A DNA stretch of 64,000 nt from Symbiodinium natans (GCA_905221605.1 CAJNDS010002243.1:124001-188000), one strand, 5' to 3'. Positions 34,766-47,111 are shown, counted from the stretch's first letter. Made by a program: numbers and translations. Notes: generated by a model not told the origin, from the letters alone.

Positions 34766-36553
34766 AGGTTTAGGGCTAGGGTTTAACGTTTAGGGTTCGG
34801 GGTTTGGGATTTGGAGTTTTGGAGGTTTAGGGTTTAGGATTTGGGGGAGGGGTTTGGTGTTTGGGATTTAGGACGTGTAGGGTTTCAGTGGTTGGGATTT
34901 TGCGGGTTTTAGGGGTTTAGGGGGTTGGGTTTAGGGTTCGTTTTTTTTTTTTTTTTTTTTTTTTTTGGGGGGGGGGGGGTTAGGGGTTCAGGGTTTGGGG
35001 TGTTTTGGGGTTTTGGTGGTTGGGCTTGATGGTTCGGCGTTTTAGTGTTTGGGGTTTCGGGATTTAGAGAATTATGGGGTTTAGGGTATAGGGTACATAC
35101 AGGTTTTGACGTTTAGGGCTTTGGGGATTTAGGGCTTGGGGTTTCAGGGGTTAGGGTTTGAGGGTGCAGGATGTTTATCGGGAGCTCCGTCCTGGAGACT
35201 TCCGGCGATGGCCAAGGAGGCACCTAGAAGGTGTGTATGGTGTAGGACTGCTGGCCTGTGGAGGGTTTAGGGTTTAGGGTGATGATGGTGATGATTGATT
35301 TGATTTCCTTTCAACTCTGGGCTTAGGTCGGGTTTCATGGCAGTCATGGGAAACCTAAACCCTCCCCTACCCTCTAAACCCTCTAAACCCTCTGAACCCT
35401 CTACGCCCCCTAAACCCTCTACCCGAGTGGGGTTGGATCGTATCGAACCTTTAGAGCTCTCAAATGTAACCTCTTGGGCTCGAGATTGGAGTTGTTTTTT
35501 TTGGTTTGTTGGGGGAGGGGTGGTGTTCCCAGAAACTCCATCGCTTCAATCAAGGAACGAAGGGTTCAGAGCTTCAGGAATCTTCCTTGAATAGTCATCG
35601 ACATTCTAGCGTGACACAGGGATGAGAGGGGCGGGGACGGGGGGGGATCAGAACTATCAGCCTTTTTGGGTGTGTCATATACGGCTTAAATACCAAAAAA
35701 ACACATGAGGGGGGGCGGGGGAGGGGTGGCCGAAAATCGGGGTTTAGGGTTTAGGGTTTAGCATCTAGGGTTTAGGGTTTCTATGTGCCAGCATAGGCGC
35801 ACCCCCCCCGCCCATGGTATGCCCAGGGCTTAGGGTTGAGTAGAGGGTAAGGGTTTAGGGTTTAGGTTTAACCTCCCGCCCTTGTTATCAGAGCTCTTGG
35901 GCTTAGGGTTTTGGGCCCCCTCGCGTAGTTATTGAGCCCCCTCCCTTGTTATTATAGCTCTTGGGTTTAGGGTTGAGTCGAGGGTTAAGGTTTAGGGTTT
36001 TAGGGTTTAGGGTTTAGGGTCTCGATCTAAGGGCTCATGCTTCAGGAATGAGTGCGGCTTGCGATGTCACATGGCAGTGGGGTTTCGGGTTTCGAGTGGG
36101 GGTTTGGGGGGGTTTAGGGTACGGGTTTCGCCCTTACTTCTTTGATGCGGCAGCTGCGACAAAGCTCCGACGACAGAGGAGTTCCAGACAGGATGGACGT
36201 CCTAAGGTGTCCTTAGCCCTACATACCTACATACTACTCAAACCCTGTGTAAAGAATTCATCCACGCCGCAGAAGCGGTTCCATGCAAAGCAGCCACTGC
36301 AAGAGCACCAGTACAAAACATGAGCTTTCCGAGCCTTCAGATCCCTTTGAGGGTTTGAAGGGTTTGGGGGGGGGGGGGGGGGGGGGGGGGGTGGGGGGTG
36401 TTCGGTTACGCGGAACGCTGGGGCGCATATGGGGGTTTGAGGCTTCCAGTCCTTCTGCACGCCCAAGGCTACGCGCCGCCCCCTGCGCAGCAGGGCCCGC
36501 TGACTGTAGCGGCCAGGCTGAAAAATGGGAGGCAGCCCATTAAAGGACTGGAT

Positions 36554-36661
36554 TTGGGATGTTCGCCCTTATACTAACAGTCCTTAGTAGGGATTATAGT
36601 ACCTGGTACCCCCTAACACCATGCCTAGTAAGGACTGTTAGTATGACAGGGAACCTCCCAA
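36554..36661. mobile_element. MITE family A copy
   Basis: Left TTGGGATGTTCGCCCTTATA, right TAGTATGACAGGGAACCTCC then CAA. It lies about 10 bp after a coding-looking island. Confidence 0.7.
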
Positions 36662-37289
36662 GATGGGATGTCAGGTCTGATCATCCCAGAATAAGGGCCC
36701 CATACATTTTAGGTGCCTTCAGAAGGATCCGTCCGATGCAGCGAGCTGATCAGGTGAAGTTTGTGGTTTCACGTTTATGGATTTAGAGTTTGCGGGTTGG
36801 TGTAAAAACGTGTCTTTCTTCATGATACCCTAGGTCGCCTCAATGCCGCTGCGAGTGTCAGGTCCCAGGTCCTGTTCACACCCGCAAACCCACACTCCCA
36901 TAAACCCTCAACCCACACGCCGCCCCCCTGGAACACCGATAGCCCTAAACCCCAAACCCACGCACCCTCCCCTCCCCACCCACACCTACAACCCATGGCC
37001 CTATGGCTACCAAGGTGGCCAATCCAGCAGTTCTTTCTGGCGACAGTGCGCTGGGTTGCGGGGTGGGGGGAGGGAGGCGTGTGTGATCTACATTCATATG
37101 ACACGCAGACCCCAAGCCCTGCACCCCAAACCCACAAACTTTCTATCAACTTATCAACCTCCAGTGGGACTTGTGATGTTGGGGGATTTAGGGTTGAGGG
37201 TTTAGGGTTTAGGGTTAAGGGTTTAGGGTTTAGGGTTTAGGTGAGCTCAGGTGAGCTCTAGGGCCACAAGCCGGTTTGAGCCCTTTCGC

Positions 37290-37366
37290 CTCGGCTTTGG
37301 GGACGAAATGAACCCTAAGAGGGTTTAGGGTTTAGGGTTTAGGGTTTAGGGTTTAGGGTTTATGGT
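37290..37366. mobile_element. Introner family C left end running into a telomere tract
   Basis: CTTTGGGGACGAAATGAACC is followed by CTAAGAGGGTTTAGGG and then pure TTTAGGG units; no right end is seen. Confidence 0.55.
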
Positions 37367-37438
37367 GACTTCGAGAACGGTTTTGAGGTCTTAGGGGCTT
37401 CGGGTCTTAGGGGCGGTCTTCGGGTTTGGGGTTTGGGG

Positions 37439-37655
37439 TTATGGGTTTAATTAGTGGCCCTAAACCCTAAACCCTAGACCCTAGACCCTAATCCCTAAAC
37501 CCTAAACCCTACAGCCTAAACCCTAAACCCTGAACCCTAAACCCTAAACCCTAAACCCTAAACCCTAAACCCTAAACCGAAACCCGAAACCCGAAACCCG
37601 AAACCCTAAACCCTAAACCCTAAACCCTAAACCCTAAACCCTAAACCCTAAACCT
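37439..37655. repeat. CCCTAAA array with CCCGAAA variants
   Basis: About 28 units, with a run of four CCCGAAA units near 37578-37604. Confidence 0.85.
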
Positions 37656-38149
37656 AAGGAAGACTTCCACATTCTAGTCGCCCAGGGTGCCATGTAGCGG
37701 CCATGTAGGGTTTAGGGTTTAGGGTTTAGGGTTTAGGGTTTAGGGTTTAGGGTTTAGCATCTCCTTGCAAGAAAGGTCCTCAGTACATAAACCCGGAAGC
37801 TCTCCAGGTACCAAATACTTCTGGTACAGGGCCAGGCACTCAGCTGGATGCTTCTTTCCTCAAGAATTTCTTCTCTTTGTGTATAGCTCTTTAGGGCTTT
37901 AGAATTCAGGCTGTTCGGGTTTAGCTGCACTTAATCTTCGGAGTTGAGGATTATGTGGATTTGGGGGTGCAGTTAACATAACTAGGAACAGGTTGGCTCT
38001 GCCTTATGGCCCTAGACCCCTTTGCTAAACCCGGAGCCCTAAACCCTAAACCCTAAACCCTCAACCCTCAACCCTCAACCCTAAACCCTAAACCCTATCG
38101 CTAAGCCACTGGATCTGATTTGCCCAAATGGTGGAGGATGTTCGTGTGT

Positions 38150-38180
<31 letters not shown>

Positions 38181-38185
38181 CCAAA

Positions 38186-38262
38186 AGCCCGTTTCGTATG
38201 GTTTTTTGGGGTAACCTGATTCCATAGTAGTACTACAAATATGGAGCCCCTGGGATGGTACC
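38186..38262. mobile_element. MITE family B, right part
   Basis: 'GATTCCATAGTAGTACTACA' then AATATGGAGCCCCTGGG matches the right half. The left end is missing and a poly-G tract lies upstream. Confidence 0.45.
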
Positions 38263-38889
38263 AAGAGGTCTCCTTCCTTGGCGGGATCGACCTCCGGGCT
38301 GCCCGGAGCTTATGATTTTGCTTGGGAGATAGGCTGATTGGTGTGGATTGACTTTAGGGTTTAGGGTTTAGGGTTTAGGGTTTAGGGTTTAGGGACCCCG
38401 ATATAGACCCCCCTATGGTTTTTGGATACGGCGACTCTTACTCGGAATTTCGGTTTGTAGGGGTTACGGTCTAGGCCAACCCTAAACCCTAAACCCAAAA
38501 CAAGGGAAAGGTATCTTCAGGAGCACTCTCGGGGGTTGATGGGTTGAGGGTTCAGGTTCAGGGGGTGTTTGGGGGTTTCTGAGTGGCTTGCGTCAGTCAT
38601 GGATTGATGGGTTTTGCGGCTTCATGTGCCTATAATTGTGTAGGGCCAATTGTAAACCTTGGGCCCGGTGCGTAAACGTGATTTCCACCGGGCTCGGAGT
38701 TCGTTCGATGCCATGCTGCGTAGTCGCCATGCTTACGAGTAAGCTGGGGGGTCTAGGCAGGGTTTAGGGTTCGGAGCTTTGGGTTCAGGGGGTTCTAGGT
38801 ACAGGGGGCCTTCATAGGGCTTTGGTAGGCAGGGTTTCCTAGACATCAAATCGGCATTTCTCCACACCCCCACCCCCGCCATAGAGCAC

Positions 38890-39133
38890 TACCCCTAAAC
38901 CCTAAACCCTAAACCCTAAACCCTAAACCCTATTATCAACCCTAAACCCTAAACCCTAAACCCTAAACCCTAAACCCTAAACCCTAAACCCTAAACCCTA
39001 AACCCTAAACCCTAAACCCTAAACCCTAAACCCTAACCATAAACCCTAAACCCTAAACCCTAAACCCTAAACCCTAAACCCTAAACCCTAAACCCTAAAC
39101 CCTAAACCCTAAACCCTAAACCCTAAACCCTAC
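38890..39133. repeat. Longest CCCTAAA array in the window
   Basis: About 34 units, almost perfect, with short interruptions near 38931-38940 and 39034. Confidence 0.95.
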
Positions 39134-39401
39134 CCAGGGGCCCAACATCGAAGCTCCTCGTGTGGGCTGCACGTTGGGCGCCGCTCTCAGCGGTGTATGG
39201 TCTGAATTCGGGTGTTGAGTTTTCTGGTTTGTGCTTTGGGATAATTTGTAATTGCCCTTCTTTCCTTACTGTAAGAGAAGCTATTCACGAATACTTCTCA
39301 AAGGGTTGGAAGCACAACTCAGTATAGTCCGCAAGTCAACGAATCCCGAAGCCCCAAACCTCCTGTGACCGGGGTCTGGCGTCAAGGACTCTGAGTTATA
39401 G

Positions 39402-39507
39402 AACCCTAAACCCTAAACCCTAAACCCTAAACCCTAAACCCTAAACCCTAAACCCTAAACCCTAAACCCTAAACCCTAAACCCTAAATTAGGGTTTAGGG
39501 TTTGAGG
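39402..39507. repeat. CCCTAAA array with inverted junction
   Basis: About 12 CCCTAAA units run directly into TTAGGGTTTAGGG at 39488, forming a fold-back. Confidence 0.9.
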
Positions 39508-39850
39508 GTAGAAGGGAGGGGACCCCCCTTGCCATATTGAGATTTGGGGTTTCAGGGTTCAGGGTTTAGGGTTTAGGGTTTAGGGTTTAGGGTTTTCAGG
39601 GTTTAGAGTTACGGGTTTAGAGTCTGACTTGAGCTAAGGGACTTTTCCCAGCGGGGCTTTTTAATCAGTCAGAATGCTTAGGCTTCCCTGGGAGACAAAA
39701 GAGTCGGTCTTACCTACGCTCACCCTAACCCTAAAAATATTGGTGTCATCCTAAACTCCTAAACCCGAAACCCGAAACCCTAAACCCTGAACACTAAACC
39801 CAAAACCCTAAACCCTAAACCCTATCTAACCTCAAAGGGGCGCACGGCGC

Positions 39851-40579
39851 GTGGTGCCCCTGAGAAGAAGATTGCGTGGGCTCTCTGCCCGCGGGAGAGC
39901 GAGTGTGGCCGCCACTTCGGCCCTTACTCGGATAATGACCCCCCGGCAACCCATATGTGCCTTAGGGTTTAGGGTTTAGGGTTTAGGGTTTAGGGTCAGC
40001 ACTTCCGCTCCAAGCATGGATACTCGGACATTGACGACCAGTACAAGGAGTCCAAGCGGGCCCACATGCACGTCTGGGTCGGGTCATCGACGCCCCTGCG
40101 ACTGCAAACCAATACCCCAAAGTCTTGAGGGTTTAGGGTTTAGGGTTGCACCTGCCCCCGCACCCCCCCCCCCCCCCCCCCCCCCCCCCGCTGCCCGCGC
40201 CGACAAACATAATCCCATGAACCATCTCAGAGTTCCTTTCGTCCCCTCAAATTTGGAGGGCAGAGTCTAGAATGCCCAGTAGTACCCTCACTTTTTTTAA
40301 TCCTGCAGTACTCGGCAACTAGGAATGCCCATCTTCGACCTGATGCCCTCGAACGGCTTTCGTGGGGGGGGGGGGAGGTAGGGGTAGGGTTTTGGGGTTT
40401 AGGGTTCAGGCTTCAAGGGTTTAAGGTCCCTAAACCCTAAACCCTAAACCCTAAACCCTAAACCCTAAACCCTAATTTAGGGTGTAATGTAGAGGAAGTT
40501 GAAGAAACTTAGGGAAGTCATGCCTGGAGGCCAGAATGCCACCTTCGCCGTGTCCGAGGACGGCCGCAAACATGCTTGA
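39851..40579 (+). CDS. 3' exons of a zinc-finger-like protein
   Basis: Exon about 39851-39925 reads EKKIAWALCPRESECGRHFG. Exon 40000-40077 follows gtcag| and reads HFRSKHGYSDIDDQYKESKR, then AHMHVW with a GT donor next. Exon 40493-40579 reads RKLKKLREVMPGG and NATFAVSEDGRKHA then TGA. The last two exons join in phase. The Cys-x5-Cys...His spacing followed by 'HFRSKH' recalls a C2H2-type finger; metal binding is inferred only. The two first exons share 'CACTTC' at the boundary, and a linking exon may be missing. The intron at about 40078-40492 holds TTTAGGG, poly-C and CCCTAAA tracts. Confidence 0.45.
40268..40323. mobile_element. Short MITE family F2-like element
   Basis: CTAGAATGCCCAGTAGTACC and GCAGTACTCGGCAACTAGG form imperfect inverted ends of a 56-bp unit. 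Confidence 0.4.
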
Positions 40580-41947
40580 GCCTTCCCAAACCCTAAACCC
40601 TAAACCCTAAACCCTAAACCCTAAACCCTAAACCCTGAACCGTAATTCTAGGAGCTCAAAGTCCAGGATTTCAGTACGAACTAAAGGAAGGGGCGGGGGG
40701 GCTAGGGATTAGGGCCTGGGGCCTACGGCCCTTGTGAAACATGTTTCAGGAACACATGCAGAACCGAAGCTATGCTTATGATATTAAGCCAGCATAGGGG
40801 TACATGTTCCTCAACACTTCGTTTGAGTATAGTGGTTTAAGCTTGTGAGGGTGTAGGGCTTCGGGCTCACGTCGTTTCGGGTCTTTCCGAGGCCTAGGTG
40901 GGGCACAGGCTGTTTTTCTACATCAGCGTCCAGAGAGCTATGGTGATTCAGGGATCTATGGTTTAGGCTTTAGGCTTTAGGGGTTTGGGTTGGTTTAGGG
41001 CCTTACAGAAACCTGCAAGCCTAACCTTACTAACCTTAAACATAAGGGGTGGGGGGGACCCTATCGGAGTGCAGCCGCCACATGCGGCTTTCAAGAAGGC
41101 TTTGGGGCTCGTTTAGGGTTTAGGGTTTAGGGTTTAGGGTTTAGGGTTTGGGGTTTAGGGTTTAGGGTTTAGGGTTTAGGGTTAGGGCTTAGGTACCCCA
41201 AAGCCCCGGACCTGTTCACTCTATCCACCCTCAACCGCTATGTCCACCTCAGATACCCCCATACCCCTCAACCCCTATACCCCAAATCCCCTAAACCCCT
41301 AGTCCCCTAAACTCGATGCTCCTCATTCCCGAAACATAAGCCCCAGATCCCCTAACTCCAAACTCCGACCTAATGAGAAGCGACTCTGAGGAGCACGCCG
41401 GGGCGGATGGACGTAAGAAGCTCGGAAGTGAGGGGCAACAAAACCGCTGGGAGGGTTGAGGGGTTCGGTGTCCTTGGGGTTCAGGTGTGAGGGTTTGAGG
41501 GCTTAGGGTTTAGGGTCAACCCTAAACCCTAAACCCTAAACCCTAAACCCTAAGCCCTAAACCCTAAACCCTAAACCCTAAACAAAAAATTCTAAACCCT
41601 AAACCCTCAACCCTTGAACCCTATTAGGGCTTAGAGCTTAGCGACTCAGGGTTGGCTGGGATGCTATGTGGCTTTTAGGCTCAGAGGGCAGCCTCCTGAC
41701 CCTTGCAAGCCCAGAGAAAGGGTGCAGGGTTTAGGGTTTAGGGTTTAGGGTTTAGGGTTTAGGGTTTATGGCAGGTGCCCAGCAAGAGGTCGAAGACCCT
41801 CAAACCCTTAACTCAACACAGTTGCTGAGGTTCTATTGGGGGTGTAGGGTTTAGGGTTTGGGGTTTAGTGTTTAGGGTTTAGGGTTTGGGGTTTGGGGCT
41901 TGGGGTTTGGGGTTAGGTGTTTTCTGCCTGCCTTTTGATGTGCAAAG

Positions 41948-43067
41948 GCGTCTACCTGCGGCTTGCCGACGGACGAGGCCAGGGACAGCTCCCGCCTCCC
42001 CCAAAAAAAAAAGACCCAAAGGGGTACCCCCAAATAGTCCCTAAACCCTAGACCCTCAACCCTAAACCCTAAACCCTAAACCCTAAACCCTAGACCCTAA
42101 ACCCGAAATCCTAAACCCTGATCTTTCTTGGAACCTGCCGAATCACCAACACGCACATTCGCAACCCAGGACAGACCAAGAGCCGCATAGGGCTCAGGGT
42201 TTTGACTCTACGGGGTTGGGGCTGAGGGTTTAGGACTTTGGTAAACCCTAAACCCTAAACCCTAAACCCTAAACCCTAAACCCTAAACCCTAAACCCTAA
42301 ACCCTAAACCCTAAACCCTAAACCCTAAACCCTAAACCCTAAACATAAACCCTTGGAGTAGGAGTTTAGGGTTTGGAACTTACGGTTTTGGGGCGTGACA
42401 TGTGGGAGCCCGTGCCTTTAAGAGCAGCTATGGAACCCAGAGCGGGCCCTTGTTTCTTTTTTGGGTTTAGGGTTTAGGGTTTAGGGTTTAGGGTTTATGA
42501 TTTAGGGTTTAGGGTTTAGGGTTTAGGGTTTAGGGTTTAGAAGGTTTGTTCCTAGATTGGCGGCCTCAACCCGAAATGGTTGCGGGGCATGGGGCTTCTT
42601 TAGGGGATGTTCGTGGGACGCTTCCCCTGTCTAGCAAGAGTCTTAAACAGCAAGGTAGAAGCCCCGAGCCCCGTAGCCCCCTCACCCCTTTTACACCCTC
42701 TAAGATGCGTCTGAGACATGAATGGCAAAAGTACCCAGAGCCCTTGAAGACTGCATGTCTCGCTATAGGTCACCAACCTGAAACAGTCTGGGTCCTAATC
42801 CTAACGGTGAATCCTAACCCTTCCCGTTAGACCTGAGGCTTGGGGGTTTTTTCAGGTTCAAAATTTAGGGCTTTCGGGGGGCCGGCGGGGGGGGGGGGGT
42901 AGGTAAACTCAACCCTAAACCCTAAACCCCAAACCCTAAACCCTAAACCCTGAACCCTAACCCTAAACCCTAAACCCTAAACCCTGAGGGCAGCATGAAT
43001 GAAAGGCTGGGCCTTTGATGACTCGAAGCTCTTTCCGCTAGACCCCGTCGTGGTCAAAGGCTCACAG
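41948..43067 (+). CDS. Two exons of an unidentified gene joined by a GC-AG intron
   Basis: Exon 41948-41977 gives GVYLRLADGRG and exon 43006 to about 43067 gives GWAFDDSKLFPLDPVVVKG. Joining CGAG|gccagg ... gaaag|GCTGGG yields ADGRGWAFDDSKLFPLDP in phase. GC is present at both ends, as in the ankyrin-gene introns. I recall 'DGRGW.F' segments in many dinoflagellate multidomain proteins, function unknown. Islands near 41062-41106 and 41361-41430 (RSDSEEHAGADGRKKLGSEG) may be upstream exons. The intron (1028 bp) contains two long telomere-like tracts (including about 42244-42346) and an open frame (42546-42830) that I consider non-coding. Confidence 0.4.
42244..42346. repeat. CCCTAAA array
   Basis: About 14 perfect units, within the proposed GC-AG intron 41978-43005. 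Confidence 0.95.
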
Positions 43068-43372
43068 CTGGAGTTCAGGGTTCAGGGTTTCGGGCTCAGG
43101 GTTCAGGGTGTAGGGTGTAGGGTTTAGGGTTTATTTAGGGTTTAGGGTTTAGGGTTTAGGGTTTAGGGTTTAGGGTTTAGGGGTAGGGCTTTTGCCAAAG
43201 GATCTTCTCGAGGTCGATTTCGGGTTTGGGGGTCGTAAGATGTGCGTCCTGTGCGCAGCTTGTGGCGGGCAACGACCTCGGGAAGTTTAGCATAGCTGGT
43301 TGATGCTCTGCAATCGAGCTCCTGCACCCTAAACGCCTAAGCCTTTGCTTGACTTGCAGTACCTCACGTTGT

Positions 43373-43375
<3 letters not shown>

Positions 43376-43412
<37 letters not shown>
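43376..43412. repeat. (CT)n microsatellite
   Basis: 18 CT dinucleotides, then CCCTAAA units. Confidence 0.95.
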
Positions 43413-43415
<3 letters not shown>

Positions 43416-44014
43416 CCCTAAACCCTAAAACCCTAAACCCTGAATCCTACTAGCACTCTAGGATCCCTCCTAAAGAGCCCTCATTCTAAAACAATAGCCT
43501 ACAAAGCAATTTTGCAACCCCCGCCCACCCCCTCCCTCCCCGCACGTGGTTGGGTTTAGGGATTAGGGTTTAGGGTTTAGGGTTGAGGGTTGAGGGTTTA
43601 GGGTTGAGGGTTTAGGGTTTAGGGTTTAGGGTGTAGGGTTTCTTCGAAGCGCCACCAAAACCCCTAAGCTCGCTTCGCAGGCTTCTGGTCGCCAGTGGGG
43701 GGACCTGGCGAGGGAGGGTTGAACTCAGGGTTTAGGGTGTAGGGTTTAGGATTTCGGGTTTAGGCTTCAAGAGTTCAGCGCAGCATTTGCTGCGCGCGAT
43801 TGTCATCGACGCACGCGCCACGCAGCATATGTCGCCACCCACGCTTTTAAAGACGCCCTAGAACCTAAACCCTAAACCCGAAGCCCTAAGCCCTAAACCC
43901 TAAAACCTAGGCCCTAAACCTTAAGTTCACATAGGATTCCTTGACTTCTCAAGAGAGAGACTTGAGGAGGCAGTCGGTTCTCCAAATCGTGCGCCTTCTT
44001 GGGGTACCCCTATC

Positions 44015-44096
44015 CCTAAACCCTAAACCCTAAACCCTAAACCCTAAACCCTAAACCCTAAACCCTAAACCCTAAACCCTAAACCCTAAACCCTAT
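44015..44096. repeat. CCCTAAA array
   Basis: About 11 perfect units; a TTTAGGG array in the other orientation follows at 44168. Confidence 0.95.
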
Positions 44097-44167
44097 GTGG
44101 AGAGCTCAGAAGTGCTGGGTTCAGGGGGGGTGCGGACTTCGGATGCCGTCGACGGCCAGCTGCCAAT

Positions 44168-44352
44168 TTAGGGTTTAGGGTTTAGGGTTTAGGGTTTAGG
44201 GTTTAGGGCTTAGGGTTTGGGGTTTAGGGTTTAGGGTTTAGGGTTTAGGGTTTTAGGGTTTTAGGGTTTTAGGGTTTTAGGGTTTTAGGGTTTTAGGGTT
44301 TTAGGGTTTTAGGGTTTTAGGGTTTTAGGGTTTTAGGGTTTAGGGTTTAGGG
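44168..44352. repeat. TTTAGGG array with TTTTAGGG octamer block
   Basis: Standard units to about 44252, then about 12 copies of the octamer TTTTAGGG to 44340, then standard units again. Confidence 0.9.
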
Positions 44353-45015
44353 ATGGCTCCAGCTCCTACTGGCTGGGTATTTGTGAGATATGTTTTGGGA
44401 TCATGGCCTAAAGCCTAAACGCCCTGCAGGGCATGCGCTTTTGATCGTAGGCTCTCAGCCGACGCTACCCTTAGGCAACACCAGTGCTCCGTGGTCCCAA
44501 GTACCATCAGGGCCTGTCGTGCCCTTAGGGGGTTTAGGGTTCAGGGTCTTAGGAGTTAGAGGCGCCTGGGTGTCGATGAAAAACTTGCCGACCTTTTTGG
44601 GTATATTTCTATTTGGGGAAAAACTGAGTTGAGCCCCTAAACCCCCTACGCCCTAAACCCTGAGCCCGAAACCCTAAACCCTAAACCCTAAACCCCAAAC
44701 CCCTAAGTTTCCCTAGTCCTTGAACCCTGCCCCGCCCAATTATTCACCATCCCTCTGAAACGCCGAGATCGGCCCGGCCCATCAGAACAACCAAGAACCG
44801 GCGCTGTCAGCGTTGGGGGCCTCAGAAGAGTAAGATTTTGTTGTGGGAGGGCTTTTTAGTGTTTGGGGTTCAGGGTGGGTTGGAGGGTTAATTCGGGTGT
44901 AGGCTTCAGGGTATAGGGTGGTCGGTGTGGCGCACTATTGGCTTGAAAGTTGAATGCAAGAACATGTTTTGTGATGGTTTATGGGCGTTGTAAGTATAAT
45001 CCCCCTGGTTCCCCT

Positions 45016-45109
45016 GGTTCTTAGTAGAGAATGAGGGAACTCGGGCCCTATATACACCCTTTAAGAGATTATATACGGTACCTCATTCCCTCATTCCCTA
45101 CTGAGAATC
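45016..45109. mobile_element. MITE with 23-bp inverted ends
   Basis: Left GGTTCTTAGTAGAGAATGAG then GGA; right TCCCTCATTCCCTACTGAGA then ATC. A degraded relative lies at about 1229-1330 (TGAGGGAATTAGG ... CCTCATTCCCTCAGACCCT). Confidence 0.65.
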
Positions 45110-45685
45110 AGCCAGCAATGGCAAGGGGGCAGCATGTAGCTGACCAAGCCATGTATCGGGCTTCCTGCACACAAAGCATGGACAAGGGTTTAGGACTTCG
45201 GGTTCAGGGTTTAGGGTTTAGGGTTTCGACTTCTTGGTGTCCCACATCCCCTCCCCTCTCAGTACCCTTTTTAGGGTGGGGTGCTCAAAGCTCCGTGCCT
45301 GCTTTGCACTCGAGGCTGCAACAAACCGGCGCAGCACCTGGTGTTTGTGGCTTTGGAAGTTTAGGGTGTAGGGTTTTGGGCTTAGAGTTGGACAAACCAA
45401 CTCTCCGCCCCTTCCGCCCAAAGGCATATGATCTCTCAAGCACCTCCCGCTCATGTTTAGGGTTTAGGGTTTAGGGTTTGGTGTTTAGGGTTTAGGGTTT
45501 AGGGTTTAGGGTTGAGGCTTCTGACATTTCGGGAAAGGTTGCGAAGGCTTTGCAGGCAGAAGAGCCCGCAAGACTCAGCATTGGGCCTTTTGGTGGACTG
45601 AGGGGTCTGTTTTACTGAGCCCTGCAAACTGCCTCTACCCTCACCGCGGCGCATGAACCCTAAGCCCTGCATATAAACTCTAAAC

Positions 45686-45795
45686 CTATATATATATATA
45701 CGTGTGTGTGTATCGATATGTATATATATATATATGTACATATAGATATATAGATATAACGTACACCATATATATATACACATATACATACATCT
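45686..45795. repeat. AT/TA-rich microsatellite
   Basis: Several TATA runs with TG and TACA interruptions. The Tyr/Ile-rich minus-strand ORF over it is not coding. Confidence 0.85.
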
Positions 45796-46504
45796 TAAAC
45801 CCATGTTTCCCCCAAGCCCCTTGTGCAAAAGAGCGGCGGTTTAGGGTTTGGGGTCTAGGGTTAGGGTTTAGGGATTAGGGTTTAGGGTTTAGGGTTTAGG
45901 GTTTAGGGCTTAGGGTTTAGTGCTGTATGGCTATGGGGCTTGGTGGGTTTTTCGGGCCGACAGGCTGTTGAGAGCGAGCCAACGATGTGTTTTTTTTTTT
46001 TTTTGCCGGGCGTTTGGTCTCCCAAAAGAAGCGCCCATGGAACCCTAGACCCTAAATCTATAAACCCTAAACCCCCAACCCTAAAGCCAACCCTCCCTAA
46101 ACATGGAACAACAGAGAACTGGCTTCCTGAGTTTCAGGTTGGAATCATAAAACCCTAAGCCCTAAACCCAAAGCCCTAGAGCCCTAGAGCCCTCAAAGCC
46201 CTCAAAGCCGCGGTCCAGTTAACCCCTTAAAAATTGTAAGGTGTAGGGATGGGATCCAAACCCTAAACCCCAAAACCCAAACATTCGCCTATGTGCCCTA
46301 CACCCTAAACCCTAACCTCTTTAAGGGCTTCGGCTACACCAGCTTGAGACAAGGTGCCCGGGGGCCACCAGGGCCCTTAGGCACCAAGCCGGTGTCAGGC
46401 GCGACGGGAAGAGGGCTTCGAGGGCTGAGAATGGAGGGTTTAGAGGGTTTAGAGGGCTTCAAGGGTTTGGGGCTTTGGGGGCTACAGGGCTTAAGGGCAG
46501 GGTT

Positions 46505-47100
46505 GGAGGCTTCAGTTTTGGTGTTGCACTTGATGCGCGATAGCACTGTTGCTGTGGCTGCCAGGTGCTTGTTTTCGATGTTGGCTTCAGGGGGGGGGCA
46601 AAAGAGGCGAGGGCGAAGGGACCTGGGCCCTAACCCCTGCAATCCCCAAACCTCACCTGCACACCTGAGTCAGTCGACAAGAGCAGAGTTACGCCAGGGG
46701 CTGGTGCTAAACTCCCAGCACTAACCTAGAGGCTTGTCTCACCTTGGGATGCTGTAACAAGGAGGCTAGCTTCCACACCACCATGGGACGTCACTAAGAC
46801 CTGAATGAACCCCAAACCCCCCAACCTCAGACCCTCAACCTTCAACCCCAACCCGACAGCATGCCATAGGGGTCGGAATAGATACTGTTACTAATGGTAT
46901 TCCCTTATGGTCGCTACGTAAATAGACTTTCAGAACCCCGCCAAAACCCTATTCAAGGCCCTAAACCTTCCTAAACCCTAAACCCTAAACCCTAAACCCT
47001 AAACCCTGAACCCTGAACCCTAAACCCAGGTCCCGAAGCAGCCGAGACGTATCGCCGCCTCGGCGACTTCGATCGCGCCCCGGGCGCGGGGTTGTACTGA
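46505..47100 (+). CDS. Exon-like islands with a terminal exon, unidentified
   Basis: About 46514-46597 reads LHLMRDSTVAVAARCLFSML. 47030-47100 follows accag| and reads PEAAETYRRLGDFDRAPGAG then LY and TGA at 47098-47100. The second looks like a genuine last exon; whether the two belong together is unknown. A TTTAGGG tract begins 14 bp after the stop. Confidence 0.3.
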
Positions 47101-47111
47101 GCCGGCCTGTT

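Noticed and set aside
42546-42830. 94-codon + strand ORF
   Set aside because: It lies inside the proposed GC-AG intron, begins in telomere-like sequence and has no recognisable motif.
44243-44345. CRISPR-like regular repeat arrays (also at 34628-34765 and 24407-24680)
   Set aside because: The units are tandem 8-9 bp with no spacers; they are variant telomere-like minisatellites.
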